The notes beneath the pieces were generated by a model, which saw only the letters and a list, made by a program, of their open reading frames with translations, was not told the DNA's origin and did not search any database. Positions 18,329 through 26,746 of a DNA stretch of 64,000 bases are shown here, one piece after another. The position numbers and the translations under genes were made by a program. Numbering within the stretch: the first letter of the stretch is position 1; each line of letters starts with the position of its first letter. The stretch spans positions 1-64,000 of the forward strand of contig CAZUAI010000020.1 in assembly GCA_964617875.1 (NCBI GenBank), written 5' to 3'. Source of the stretch: CAZMVY01 sp964617875 (GTDB lineage: Bacteria; Planctomycetota; Phycisphaerae; UBA1845; PWPN01).

Positions 18329-19210
18329 GTGAGTACCACAACCAAGATCTTCATAGTGCTGGTGTGCGTGTTTGCGTTCGTGTTTACGCCGATGACCATT
18401 CAGTTTGTCGCGCAAACGCACAACTGGAAGAAGCTGGCGGAAACCTACCAGGACATCGCCCTCTCCTCCCAGGTTCACAACCGGAACGTCGTTGCCCTCG
18501 GCTTTGCCGAGAAGCAGGCGATGAACGATGAACTGGAGAAGATCCGGGCCGACCAGCGCAAGCTGAACGACGACAACGCGAAGCTTCGCCAGCAGGTCGC
18601 ACAGCTCGTGACGAGCCTGGAGACGCTCCGGCTGGAGAACGTGGATCTGGGCACGCGGAACGGCCTCCTGGCCGCGGCGATCGACGTCAAATCGAATGAG
18701 AACAAGATCCTCACCGACGGCAACGACAGGCTGCGGAAGAGCAACGACGACCTGATGACCAAGAACGTCGATCTCAACGATCGCGTGAAGGAACTGAGCG
18801 CCCAGCTCCTCATCCGCGAGCAGAAGCTGCGGATGCAGGAGGAGGAGAACCTGCAGATCCGGCAGGAATACGAGCGTCTGCGGGAGTCCGGCAGGGTTGC
18901 GTCGGCCGCGCCGGGGCCGGTCGGGCCGGCGCCGACCGCGGAGGCCGTCGGGCCCGCGGCGACGTCGCCCATCCGCGGCCAGATCGCGGACGTGCAGGGC
19001 GTGACCGCGTCGGTGGACGTCGGCGCGAAAGACGGCGTCAAACAGGGCATGTTGTTCATCGTGATGCGGGAAGGGAAGTATCTCGGCGACCTGCGGATCG
19101 AGGCCGTCGATCCCACCGAGGCCGTCGGCAAGCTGGAAATGACCGGCCAGGGCGACATCAAGAAGGGCGACAGCGTGCGGGACAAGGCGAGCCTGGAATC
19201 GACTCGCTGA
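18329..19210 (+). CDS. Membrane-anchored coiled-coil protein of the mreBC locus
   Basis: 293 residues from GTG 18329. One N-terminal membrane helix (IFIVLVCVFAFVFTPMTIQFV) is followed by a long coiled coil (~45-190) with heptad-like repeats such as KIRADQRKLNDDNAKLRQQV. A Pro/Ala/Gly-rich linker (~193-215) and a small beta-rich end (~215-285; ASVDVGAKDGVKQGMLFIVM) resemble the second half of MreC-type domains. This layout (membrane helix, coiled coil, beta domain) is that of MreC, and mreB and mreC lie downstream. I infer a periplasmic scaffold for wall synthesis, possibly an MreC paralogue. No enzyme motif is present. Confidence 0.75.
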   Translation: MSTTTKIFIVLVCVFAFVFTPMTIQFVAQTHNWKKLAETYQDIALSSQVHNRNVVALGFAEKQAMNDELEKIRADQRKLNDDNAKLRQQVAQLVTSLETLRLENVDLGTRNGLLAAAIDVKSNENKILTDGNDRLRKSNDDLMTKNVDLNDRVKELSAQLLIREQKLRMQEEENLQIRQEYERLRESGRVASAAPGPVGPAPTAEAVGPAATSPIRGQIADVQGVTASVDVGAKDGVKQGMLFIVMREGKYLGDLRIEAVDPTEAVGKLEMTGQGDIKKGDSVRDKASLESTR

Positions 19211-19282
19211 GGACAAGGCCCCCGGCTGCGCCCGCGAGGACCGGGGGCGGCAGCACGTGAACGGGAGTACGGAGGTTCGTCG

Positions 19283-19474
19283 GTGAGCCAACTGAACGCA
19301 GGACCGGTATCGACGCCGCCCGGGCTGACGCCCGTGTCGCAGGTACGCCCCGGCGCCGATCTCTACACCGTGCTCCTGATCGTGGCGGCGGGGTTGCTGT
19401 TGATTGGCACGGTGTTTGTGGCGGTTCGGACGCAGCAGTTTTTCGGAAGCCTGCTGCCGCCGTCGGGTGGCTGA
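19283..19474 (+). CDS. Small single-pass membrane protein upstream of mreB
   Basis: 63 residues from GTG 19283, with GGAGG about nine bases upstream, so translation is likely. One central membrane helix (LYTVLLIVAAGLLLIGTVFV, ~27-47) follows a Pro-rich N-terminal tail; a short C-terminal tail ends in LLPPSGG. It lies between the coiled-coil gene and mreB on the same strand. I do not recognise a family. By position it may be a subunit of the shape complex. It is easily missed because of its size. Confidence 0.65.
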   Translation: MSQLNAGPVSTPPGLTPVSQVRPGADLYTVLLIVAAGLLLIGTVFVAVRTQQFFGSLLPPSGG

Positions 19475-19615
19475 GCGAGCGCGGCCCGTTGCGAGGAAGC
19501 GGTGCATCTCTCGCCGCACCCGCGTGACCGCTTCGCGGCGCCGACTGTCGGGCCGAATTGACCGAGCCGGTAATCATGTACTGGGGACCGTCCTGGCGGC
19601 GGAGGGATACGTGCC

Positions 19616-20668
19616 GTGATCTTTGATTCTCTCTTGGGGTTGTTCAGCGTGGACATGGGGATCGACCTCGGCACGTGCAACACGCTCGTGTGTGTGAAGG
19701 GCGAGGGCATTGTGCTCAACGAGCCGTCGGTGGTCGCGGTGAAGCGGGGGACGAACCGCGTCCTCAACAACGGCAATGCCGTCGGCATCGTCGCCAAGGA
19801 GATGATCGGCAAAACGCCCGGCACGATCACCGCCATCCGTCCGCTGAAAGACGGCGTCATCGCCGACTTCGACATCACCGAGGCCATGCTGGGCTATTTT
19901 ATCCGGAAGGTCCACGGGCGGCGGAACTTCTTCCGGCCCCGCGTGGTCATTGCCGTCCCTTCGGGCATCACCGCCGTCGAGAAGCGGGCGGTGTTCAACA
20001 GCGCCGAGCGGGCCGGCGCGCGGCGCGTTTACCTCGTCGATGAGCCCAAGGCCGCCGCGATCGGCGCGGGCCTTCCGATCGCCGACCCGACCGCGTCCAT
20101 GATCGTGGACATCGGCGGCGGGACCACCGAGGTGGCCATCCTGTCGCTGGCCGACATCAGCGTGTGCGAATCGCTCCGCGTCGCCGGCGACGACATGGAT
20201 GAGGCCATCATCAACCACATGCGAAGGACCTATAACCTGATGATCGGCCCCCAGATGGCCGAGAAGATCAAGATCGAGATCGGTTCGGCGGCGCCATTGC
20301 CGGAAGAGAAGACGATGGAGGTCCGCGGCCGCGACATGATCGCCGGGCTCCCGCGTCAGACCGTGGTCACGAGCGAGGAGATCCGCGACGCGTTGAAGGA
20401 GCCGGTCGGCCTGATCATCGAGTGCGTCATGCGGGTCCTGGAAAAGGCCGAGCCGGAGTTGGCGGCCGATCTTGTGCAGAACGGCCTCGTGCTGGCCGGG
20501 GGCGGGGCCCTGCTGCGGGGCATCGACCAGGTGATGAGCGAGGCGACCGGCCTGACCGCACGCCGGGCCGACGACCCGCTCACCTGCGTCGCCCGGGGGA
20601 CCGGCATCTACCTCGACAACCTCAACACCTGGAAGGAAACCCTCGAGTCCGACGAGGACGACATGTAG
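19616..20668 (+). CDS. mreB: Rod-shape actin homologue MreB
   Basis: 350 residues. MreB polymerises under the inner membrane and steers side-wall peptidoglycan synthesis. The start is GTG 19616 with GGAGGG nine bases upstream. Actin-fold motifs are clear: phosphate-1 GIDLGTCNTLVCVKGEGIV, phosphate-2 MIVDIGGGTTEVAILSL, and adenosine segment LAGGGALLRGIDQVM. The N-terminal MIFDSLLGLF is a plausible amphipathic membrane-binding helix. The length is normal (~340-350). mreC follows after 17 bases, so both are co-transcribed. Confidence 0.97.
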   Translation: MIFDSLLGLFSVDMGIDLGTCNTLVCVKGEGIVLNEPSVVAVKRGTNRVLNNGNAVGIVAKEMIGKTPGTITAIRPLKDGVIADFDITEAMLGYFIRKVHGRRNFFRPRVVIAVPSGITAVEKRAVFNSAERAGARRVYLVDEPKAAAIGAGLPIADPTASMIVDIGGGTTEVAILSLADISVCESLRVAGDDMDEAIINHMRRTYNLMIGPQMAEKIKIEIGSAAPLPEEKTMEVRGRDMIAGLPRQTVVTSEEIRDALKEPVGLIIECVMRVLEKAEPELAADLVQNGLVLAGGGALLRGIDQVMSEATGLTARRADDPLTCVARGTGIYLDNLNTWKETLESDEDDM

Positions 20669-20685
20669 GGCCCAAGGATCCCGCC

Positions 20686-21624
20686 GTGAGGTGGAAACGC
20701 CGACGATTCACCCGCTCGCACCTCTTCGCCATCCTCATGGCGGCCTCGCTCGCGTGCCTCATCATCCCCGCCCGGTTCATGCGCCCGATCAAGAACCCGC
20801 TCCAGCCGCTGGCCGCCCTGCAATGGGCCGTACACGACACGGCGTCCCGCGTCGCGGAGAGTCTCCGCACCGGCGCGCAGCGGCCGATTTCGACCGAGGA
20901 GTACGATCGGCTTGCGAAGGAACGGGACGAACTCACCGGCCAGGTGATCCGGCAGGGCGCCGAACTCGAATCGCTCCGGCAGAAGGTCGCGGCGCTGGCC
21001 GGGTGGCGGGATCGCGGTCTGTCCTCGAGCGTCCGACCCATTCCCGCGCGTGTCGTCTCGGCCGACGCCGTCACCTGGCGCGAGTCGCTCCAGCTGGACC
21101 GTGGCAGCTCGGACGGCGTGAGCGTCGGGGACTGGGTGGTGTCGCACCAGGCCGGGCTCGCCGCCGGCACGGGCAGCACGTCCGATTCGGGCGTCGAAGA
21201 GCTGGCGGGAGAATGCCTTCTGGGGCAGGTCGCCGAGGTGACGCCGCTGACGTGTCGCGTGATCCTGCTCAGCGACGCCTATCTCCGGCCGTGGGTCCCG
21301 GTCCGTATCCGACGGGTGGCCGAAGGGCGGCTGACGGGGCCCGACGTGAACCTTCTGTTGCAGGGCGTCGGGCAGGGACGGATGGCCGTGCGGGACGTGC
21401 CCGCCAGGCTTTGCGGAGGGGCCGGCGGCATTGGCCCGGGCGACCTGGTCGTTTCGTCGCCCGGTGATGCGCGATTGTCGATTTCGCTGGTCATCGGTCG
21501 GATCGAGCGCATCGATCCGCATCCCAAGAATCCGCAGTTGTGCGTCCTGTCTGTCGTGCCGCGGGTACACACGCGGTCGATTCGCGAGGCCTACATCCTG
21601 AGCACCGGACCGCGCGAAGAGTAG
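20686..21624 (+). CDS. mreC: Rod-shape-determining protein MreC
   Basis: 312 residues from GTG 20686, preceded by AAGGA. A basic N-terminus (MRWKRRRFTRS) leads into one membrane helix (HLFAILMAASLACLIIPARF). A coiled coil (~70-105; YDRLAKERDELTGQVIRQ) and the periplasmic double-beta MreC core follow (ARVVSADAVTWRESLQLDRG, then GDLVVSSPGD). MreC links MreB filaments to PBP2 and the lipid-linked precursor machinery. It sits 17 bases after mreB. No mreD follows; the next gene is pyrF on the other strand. The PBP2 gene of the window is about 19 kb away. Confidence 0.88.
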   Translation: MRWKRRRFTRSHLFAILMAASLACLIIPARFMRPIKNPLQPLAALQWAVHDTASRVAESLRTGAQRPISTEEYDRLAKERDELTGQVIRQGAELESLRQKVAALAGWRDRGLSSSVRPIPARVVSADAVTWRESLQLDRGSSDGVSVGDWVVSHQAGLAAGTGSTSDSGVEELAGECLLGQVAEVTPLTCRVILLSDAYLRPWVPVRIRRVAEGRLTGPDVNLLLQGVGQGRMAVRDVPARLCGGAGGIGPGDLVVSSPGDARLSISLVIGRIERIDPHPKNPQLCVLSVVPRVHTRSIREAYILSTGPREE

Positions 21625-21791
21625 GCATATGCAACGCCGGAGCGGACCTCCGCGTTACGCACGCCGGCACCGGGAGATCCAATCCTCATATCGCGGGCTT
21701 CTCGCCTCGTGTGTCGGAACCCGCATCGCCGGCGAAGGGCGGCTTTGCCGTGTCGCCCCATGCCCCATGTTCTTTCCGGTCGCGCCGACGG

Positions 21792-22739
21792 TCACCCGAC
21801 CTTGACGACCTTGGCCACGTCGGCGACGAAGTCCTTGCACGCCTGCTCCACGCACTTCTCCCATTCGGAGGCGTACATCTCGAGGTACTTCATGTCCTCG
21901 TAGGCGTACAGGATCGACCGCGAGGCGTTGACGATCGCACCGGTGCCGTCCGGCTTGAAGCAGGCGGCCACGTCCGCCGCCGTCGCCCCCTGAGCGCCGT
22001 AGCCCGGCACGAGGAAGATCGAATACGGCATCCGTTCGCGAAGCGCCGCCGCCATCGCGGCGTCCCGCGCGCCGACGACCGCCCCGACGCAACTGTAGCC
22101 CGACGTCCCGATCAGCCCTTCGCCCGAGGCCCATTCCGTCACCAGCTTCGCCACCGCCTCGCACAACCGGGTTCCGTCGGCTCCCACGATGTCCTGGATC
22201 GAGCCGCCCGATTCGTTGCTCGTCCGCACCAGTACGAAAAGGCCCTTGCCCTCTTCCTTCGCCACGTCGATAAACGGCTTGACGCCGTCGATGCCGAAGT
22301 ACGGGTTGACCGTGACCGCGTCGGGACCCACGCGCTCCTCGAAGTTGGTGAAATCCGGGTCGGCCAGGTGGGCCTTCGCGTACATCTCGGCCGTCGGGCC
22401 GATATCGCCCCGCTTGCAGTCGCCGATCACGATCAGGTCGTGCCCGGCGGCCTCCTCGATGAGATCGTAGTAGCCCTCGATCCCTTCCGAGTAGTACCGC
22501 TCGAAGAATGCCGAGTTGATTTTCACCGCCGGCACGTACGGCGCGACGATGCGGATAATCCGCCGGCAGAACTCGAGCACGGCGTCCAGCGCCGCCTCGG
22601 CGTCCATCTCGTCGTTCATGTCCCGCTGCTCGGCAATTTCGGCCGGCAACCGCCCGTATACCGGATCGATCCCGACACAGACGGGGGATCGCTTGGCTCG
22701 GATTACCTTCAGCAATTGGTCGGCAAAGTTGTCTGCCAA
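21792..22739 (-). CDS. pyrF: Orotidine 5'-phosphate decarboxylase, type 2
   Basis: 315 residues. It converts OMP to UMP, the last step of pyrimidine synthesis. The catalytic segment VIGDCKRGDIGPT holds the Lys and Asp residues of the family; the N-terminal VCVGIDPVYGRLP and KINSAFFERY are substrate-binding strands, and LVPGYGAQGAT is the phosphate-binding loop. The length suits the longer type-2 subfamily. The start is probably TTG 22739 with AAAGGA upstream; the frame is open further to 22934, but those codons look non-coding. It is transcribed convergently with mreC. Confidence 0.93.
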   Translation of the reverse strand: MADNFADQLLKVIRAKRSPVCVGIDPVYGRLPAEIAEQRDMNDEMDAEAALDAVLEFCRRIIRIVAPYVPAVKINSAFFERYYSEGIEGYYDLIEEAAGHDLIVIGDCKRGDIGPTAEMYAKAHLADPDFTNFEERVGPDAVTVNPYFGIDGVKPFIDVAKEEGKGLFVLVRTSNESGGSIQDIVGADGTRLCEAVAKLVTEWASGEGLIGTSGYSCVGAVVGARDAAMAAALRERMPYSIFLVPGYGAQGATAADVAACFKPDGTGAIVNASRSILYAYEDMKYLEMYASEWEKCVEQACKDFVADVAKVVKVG

Positions 22740-22973
22740 GGGGGGCCATCCTTTCTGTTCGTTCCTGCCGCTCGCGAGATCCGCCCACGGCGGATCAGCA
22801 GACCGCGAGGGCGGATCATAACCCCCGAACGCACAAGGGGCAACACCGGGATCTCGTGCGGATGCGCGGACTGCCGTCGATTCTCGGATCGGCCTTACTG
22901 AACGAGCATCAGAGGCAGTGACACGAACAAACATTCACCGTCGAATGAATCCGATTAATCGCATCGCTTTGTC

Positions 22974-23002
22974 TTGCGTGGATGGGGCATTCTCTGTACA
23001 AT
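22974..23002 (+). promoter_or_regulatory. Promoter candidate for the cysteine-rich secreted protein
   Basis: TTGCGT (22974-22979), 17 bases, TACAAT (22997-23002). The -10 matches five of six bases. It implies a leader of about 210 nt before ATG 23218, containing the stem at 23115-23193. Confidence 0.45.
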
Positions 23003-23114
23003 GGCGATCGTTCCGATATCGTTCGCTCGCAGGTTGACGCGGACGCCCCTCCCCGATTCGCGCCCCGCGTCATACGGAAACGGAGAAGGAGCGAATCATT
23101 GGCAGTGCCTTCAA

Positions 23115-23193
23115 GCCGAAACAGCGTGCGGGTGCGGTGCTTGTCCGCGCCGATGTAGGCGCGGACCGTCCTTGCGCGGTTGTCTGTTTCGGC
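23115..23193 (+). promoter_or_regulatory. Structured 5' leader RNA element
   Basis: A perfect 10-bp outer stem pairs GCCGAAACAG (23115-23124) with CTGTTTCGGC (23184-23193). Inside it a perfect 9-bp hairpin pairs GTCCGCGCC (23143-23151) with GGCGCGGAC (23158-23166) around GATGTA. It ends 13 bases before the AGGAGG of the next gene, a place suited to translational control. No known riboswitch is recognised. Confidence 0.5.
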
Positions 23194-23217
23194 CGTCGTG
23201 TCCAGGAGGCGTATCCC

Positions 23218-25476
23218 ATGCGGTCTCGAAAGATGCTTCTTACGATGGCCACAGCTGTCGGTGCGCTCGTGTTCGCCGGGGCCGCGTCGGCCTACGCATT
23301 GCAGGCCGGCATCACGGTGGACATCCACCAGGACAACATGTTGCCGGTCGGGCAGATGCCGAACGACTACCACGTTGAAGGGCTCATCTGCTCAAACAAC
23401 GGCACGATGCCGACGGTGCTGCAGCACATCGACGACCTGTTCACGCCGCCCGCCGGGACGTTCAGCTACAGCATCGCCCCGGCCGGGTTGCCGGACCCCT
23501 GCTACTTCACGTTCGTCGCGGACTGGCGGCTGACGAACGGGACCGAGGTCCCGTACTGCACGGTCATTCATCTCGGTCTGCTGTTCGACGTCGATGCGTC
23601 GAACATCGTGATCGACATTCACGGCTGGTGGACGCGAAACGGCGTACCCGTCGGGCGGATCTTTCCGTGGCTGCGGAATGGCGGGTATTCGCCCACGCTC
23701 GGCTTCCGCGTCGAGGACGCGGGCAATCAGTTCGTTCGGATTGGAAACGGGTTTGTGGTCCAGCCGCCGCCGATTCCACCGCCGCCGCCCATCGAAGTGT
23801 CGCTGACGCAACTGGAAGTGGTTCCGTTCCCTCCGGGGCCGCCCCCGCCGCTGGGAGAACTCCGCGAGGGCGGGACGCAGCAGTTCTGGCCGTGGGTACC
23901 CGTCGTCAACGGCGCCGGCGTCCCGATCAGTCCCATCAACCCGATGTACATGGCGCCGGACAGTTTCTTCGATGTCTTTCTCGAGATGTCGATACCGGGC
24001 CAGCCCGGTCTCCCGCCCGGCCAACAGTTCACGATCCCGCCCGGCGGGTTCCTGGTCGTGCGCCAGCGCATGCAGTTCATCAATAACAACAACCAGGTCG
24101 AAGAGCGGTGGCAGTGGGAGATCCACGGCGCGCAGCCGCCGGAGGCCTGCTGTCTCGAGGACGGCACGTGCCAGTACATCTCGCCCGCGGAGTGCATGCT
24201 CCAGGGCGGCAATCCCAGGGGCGCGGGCACCAATTGCGACGACCTGAACGGCAATGGACAGGCCGATGTCTGCGAGCCGCCGGTGCCGACGGGCGCGTGC
24301 TGCTACGGCCAGGCGGCCCCGCTGTGCGCCGTGACCGACAAGACGACGTGCGAACAGCAGTTGCACGGGCAATACAAGGGTGATGGTACGAACTGCAACG
24401 ACGCGGACGGCAACGGCATCGCCGATGTGTGCGAACAGGTACAGGAGACCGAGGCGTGCTGCATGCCGAACGGCACGTGCCAGCAAGTCCCGCCGTTGAT
24501 CTGCCTGCAGATGAACGGGCAGCCGATGGGGCCGGGCTCGCGATGTCTCGGCGACGCCGACGGCGACGGCAAGGACGACCTGTGCGAGGCCAAATGGCGG
24601 CAGCTGCCCGACCTCAGCACCGAAGGCGTCGATGTGAAAGCGACGCAGCCGATGGTCCTGGCGGATGACTTCCTCTGCACGCAGCAGACGCGGATAACCG
24701 ACATCACGATCTGGGGCTCCTGGAAGAACGAGATGATCCCCGAACCGGCCCAGGCGGGCAACGTGATGTTCATCCTCAGCCTCTACAAGGACATCCCGGC
24801 CGACCCGCAGGGCGGTATTCCATACAGCCGTCCGGGCGCGATGGTGTGGACGCGGACCTTCGCACCGTATACCTTCGCCTACGCCCCCTACAACACCGGC
24901 GACGAGGGCTGGTGGGACCCGTCTACGCCGGGCTCGTTCCTGCCCTTCGGTGACAGGGTGTGCTGGAAATACGACTTCCGCATCCCGCCGGCCGAGGCCT
25001 TCTGCCAGCGTGGTTCGCCGGACAAACCGATCGTCTATTGGCTGGGCGTCCGGGCTGTCCCGGCCGGCGCAACGCCTGCCGAGTTCGGGTGGAAGACGTC
25101 GATCCAGCACTGGAATGATGATGCCGTGTGGGGCCGCGGTCCGTTCCCGTATCCGGGGCCGTGGAACGAGCTTCGCTATCCCGCTCAGCACCCCAAGCAG
25201 GGCCAGTCGATGGACCTCGCGTTCCTGCTCGACGGCGACATCCCGTGCTGCAACAAGCCCCCGCAGGACACGGACGGCGACGCCGATGTCGATCTGATCG
25301 ACTTCGCGGCCTTCCAGAACTGTTTCAACGGGCCGAACAACCCGTACGGATCGGGCGGCAGTCCGCAGGTCTGCCTGTGCCTGGACGTCGACGCTGATGG
25401 CGACGTGGATCTTCTGGACTTCGCGGCCTTCCAGAGCTGTTTCAACGGGCCGAACAATCCGCCCGCGTGTCCGTGA
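23218..25476 (+). CDS. Secreted cysteine-rich protein with dockerin-like C-terminal repeats
   Basis: 752 residues. ATG 23218 has AGGAGG upstream and a signal peptide (MRSRKMLLTMATAVGALVFAGAASA). Residues ~30-300 are a beta-rich domain with a proline run near 182-190. Three repeats of about 50 residues follow (near 307, 358 and 411), each with an ACC pair, spaced cysteines and a closing GNGQADVCE-type calcium loop. A beta domain (~460-670) contains LADDFLCTQQTRITDITIWG. The end has two copies (near 684 and 723) of a D-x-D-x-D loop followed by DFAAFQNCFNGPNNP, the dockerin-like tail typical of planctomycete exported proteins. It is presumably extracellular and calcium-stabilised. No catalytic site is visible. 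Confidence 0.8.
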   Translation: MRSRKMLLTMATAVGALVFAGAASAYALQAGITVDIHQDNMLPVGQMPNDYHVEGLICSNNGTMPTVLQHIDDLFTPPAGTFSYSIAPAGLPDPCYFTFVADWRLTNGTEVPYCTVIHLGLLFDVDASNIVIDIHGWWTRNGVPVGRIFPWLRNGGYSPTLGFRVEDAGNQFVRIGNGFVVQPPPIPPPPPIEVSLTQLEVVPFPPGPPPPLGELREGGTQQFWPWVPVVNGAGVPISPINPMYMAPDSFFDVFLEMSIPGQPGLPPGQQFTIPPGGFLVVRQRMQFINNNNQVEERWQWEIHGAQPPEACCLEDGTCQYISPAECMLQGGNPRGAGTNCDDLNGNGQADVCEPPVPTGACCYGQAAPLCAVTDKTTCEQQLHGQYKGDGTNCNDADGNGIADVCEQVQETEACCMPNGTCQQVPPLICLQMNGQPMGPGSRCLGDADGDGKDDLCEAKWRQLPDLSTEGVDVKATQPMVLADDFLCTQQTRITDITIWGSWKNEMIPEPAQAGNVMFILSLYKDIPADPQGGIPYSRPGAMVWTRTFAPYTFAYAPYNTGDEGWWDPSTPGSFLPFGDRVCWKYDFRIPPAEAFCQRGSPDKPIVYWLGVRAVPAGATPAEFGWKTSIQHWNDDAVWGRGPFPYPGPWNELRYPAQHPKQGQSMDLAFLLDGDIPCCNKPPQDTDGDADVDLIDFAAFQNCFNGPNNPYGSGGSPQVCLCLDVDADGDVDLLDFAAFQSCFNGPNNPPACP
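25300..25460 (+). repeat. 44-bp near-identical direct repeat within the dockerin-like tail
   Basis: The stretches 25300-25343 and 25417-25460 differ at only two or three bases. They encode the two DFAAFQxCFNGPNNP copies. Such DNA identity suggests recent duplication or gene conversion. Confidence 0.7.
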
Positions 25477-25492
25477 GAAGCAGCCGAGATGA

Positions 25493-25520
25493 CCTCGGTG
25501 CTGAAGACGAAGCACCGAGG
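25493..25520 (+). terminator. Hairpin after the secreted-protein gene
   Basis: CCTCGGTGCT (25493-25502) pairs perfectly with AGCACCGAGG (25511-25520) over an 8-base loop, 16 bases after the stop codon. No U-tract follows, so it may be a weak terminator or a 3'-end stabiliser. Confidence 0.5.
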
Positions 25521-25535
25521 ACGGAGTCTGTTGTC

Positions 25536-25575
25536 CGGGGCACACGGCCCGACCGGCATCGGGTCGTGTGCCCCG
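25536..25575. repeat. Very strong 17-bp stem-loop between genes
   Basis: CGGGGCACACG (25536-25546) pairs with CGTGTGCCCCG (25565-25575). After a G-T wobble, CCCGA pairs with TCGGG around the loop CCGGCA. It follows the hairpin at 25493-25520, so the two stems may form a bipartite terminator. Confidence 0.55.
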
Positions 25576-25752
25576 AATTCTGCGCAATCCTGTCTGGGGA
25601 CACCCTCACCGGTCGGGAACGAGATGGCCCGCCTCACGGCACGGCCTGTGCCTCTCGCTCCGTCCGGCAGAGGGGTCAAGCGCCCGCGGACGCGACGCTT
25701 GCCGCGTCTGGCTTGACGATTCCCGCCGAGCGGCAACAATCGGACGGGGTTT

Positions 25753-26676
25753 GTGATGGTTGCCGTCGCGAGCCAGGCCGGGCTGTTCCTCGGGCCGTCC
25801 GGGTGGAGCTACCCGGACTGGAACGGCATCGTCTACCCGGCCGACGCCGGATCGCGGTTCGATGCGCTCGGGCACCTGAGCCGGTACTTCAATGCCGTCG
25901 AAGTCAACAGCAGCTTCTACCGCCCGCCGACCCCGCGGACGACCGAGAGCTGGCTCCGCCGTGTGCAGGACGTGCCCGAGTTCCTCTTCGCGTTCAAGCT
26001 CTATCAGCGGTTCACGCACCAGCGGGAGGAGTACGGCCGGGCGGACGTCGCCGAATTCAAGGCGGGACTGGCGCCGGTTGCGCAGGCGGGCCGCCTCGGA
26101 TGCCTGCTGCTGCAGTTTCCGTGGTCGTTCCGGTGCAACGCCCTCTCGTTCGACTGGCTCGCGCGGCTGGCGGAAGAGTTCGGCGAGCACCCGCTGGCCG
26201 TCGAGGTCCGCCACGCCTCGTGGGACCGGCCGGACGCCCGGGCGAGGCTCCGCGACCTGCGGCTCAACTACTGCAACATCGACCAGCCCGTGCTCCGCGA
26301 CTGCCTGCGGCCGTCGTCGCATGTGACGGGGCCGGTCGGTTATGTCCGCTTCCACGGACGGCGGGCCGAGACGTGGTTCGCCGAAACCGCCAACACGCAC
26401 GAGCGCTACGACTACCTCTACCGGCCGGGCGAGATCGAGGACTGGGTGCCGCGGCTGAACGACCTGGCGGCGCACACGGAGCGGCTGTTCGTCTTCATGA
26501 ACAACTGCTCGCGCGGGCAGAGCGTGGCGAACGGCCTGCAGATCCGCGCGCTGCTGGAGCGCCGGCAGGTCGACGTGCCGCCGGAGATGCTGCCGCACTT
26601 TCCGTTCCTGGGCGAGATCGCCCGGCCGCAACGCCCGCCGGCGCCGCGCGGCGAGCGGACGTTGTTCGACATGTGA
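25753..26676 (+). CDS. DUF72 family protein
   Basis: About 307 residues; GTG 25753 or ATG 25756 may start it. The DUF72 family (YecE-like) has a TIM-barrel fold of unknown activity. Signature segments are LGPSGWSYPDWNGIVYP at the N-terminus, FNAVEVNSSFYRPP, FLFAFKLYQRFTHQR, AVEVRHASW and GYVRFHGRRAETW, with the late VFMNNCSRGQSVANGLQI segment. Length is slightly above the family average. It is flanked by unrelated genes and looks monocistronic. The function is unknown; conserved acidic and aromatic residues suggest a nucleic-acid or sugar ligand in the literature, which cannot be tested here. Confidence 0.87.
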   Translation: MMVAVASQAGLFLGPSGWSYPDWNGIVYPADAGSRFDALGHLSRYFNAVEVNSSFYRPPTPRTTESWLRRVQDVPEFLFAFKLYQRFTHQREEYGRADVAEFKAGLAPVAQAGRLGCLLLQFPWSFRCNALSFDWLARLAEEFGEHPLAVEVRHASWDRPDARARLRDLRLNYCNIDQPVLRDCLRPSSHVTGPVGYVRFHGRRAETWFAETANTHERYDYLYRPGEIEDWVPRLNDLAAHTERLFVFMNNCSRGQSVANGLQIRALLERRQVDVPPEMLPHFPFLGEIARPQRPPAPRGERTLFDM

Positions 26677-26746
26677 CGTGCCGCGTCCCGTCCGCAGGCC
26701 GGAAGCCCACGCCGCCGCGCCGGAAAGCGTGCCACTGCAAACGGCG

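Larger units (their letters stand above)
22740..23217 (+). other. Intergenic region with promoter and structured leader
   Basis: 478 bases between the divergent pyrF and secreted-protein genes. It holds a promoter at 22974-23002 and a folded leader at 23115-23193, listed separately. The first part is moderately AT-rich; no further gene is seen. Confidence 0.5.
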
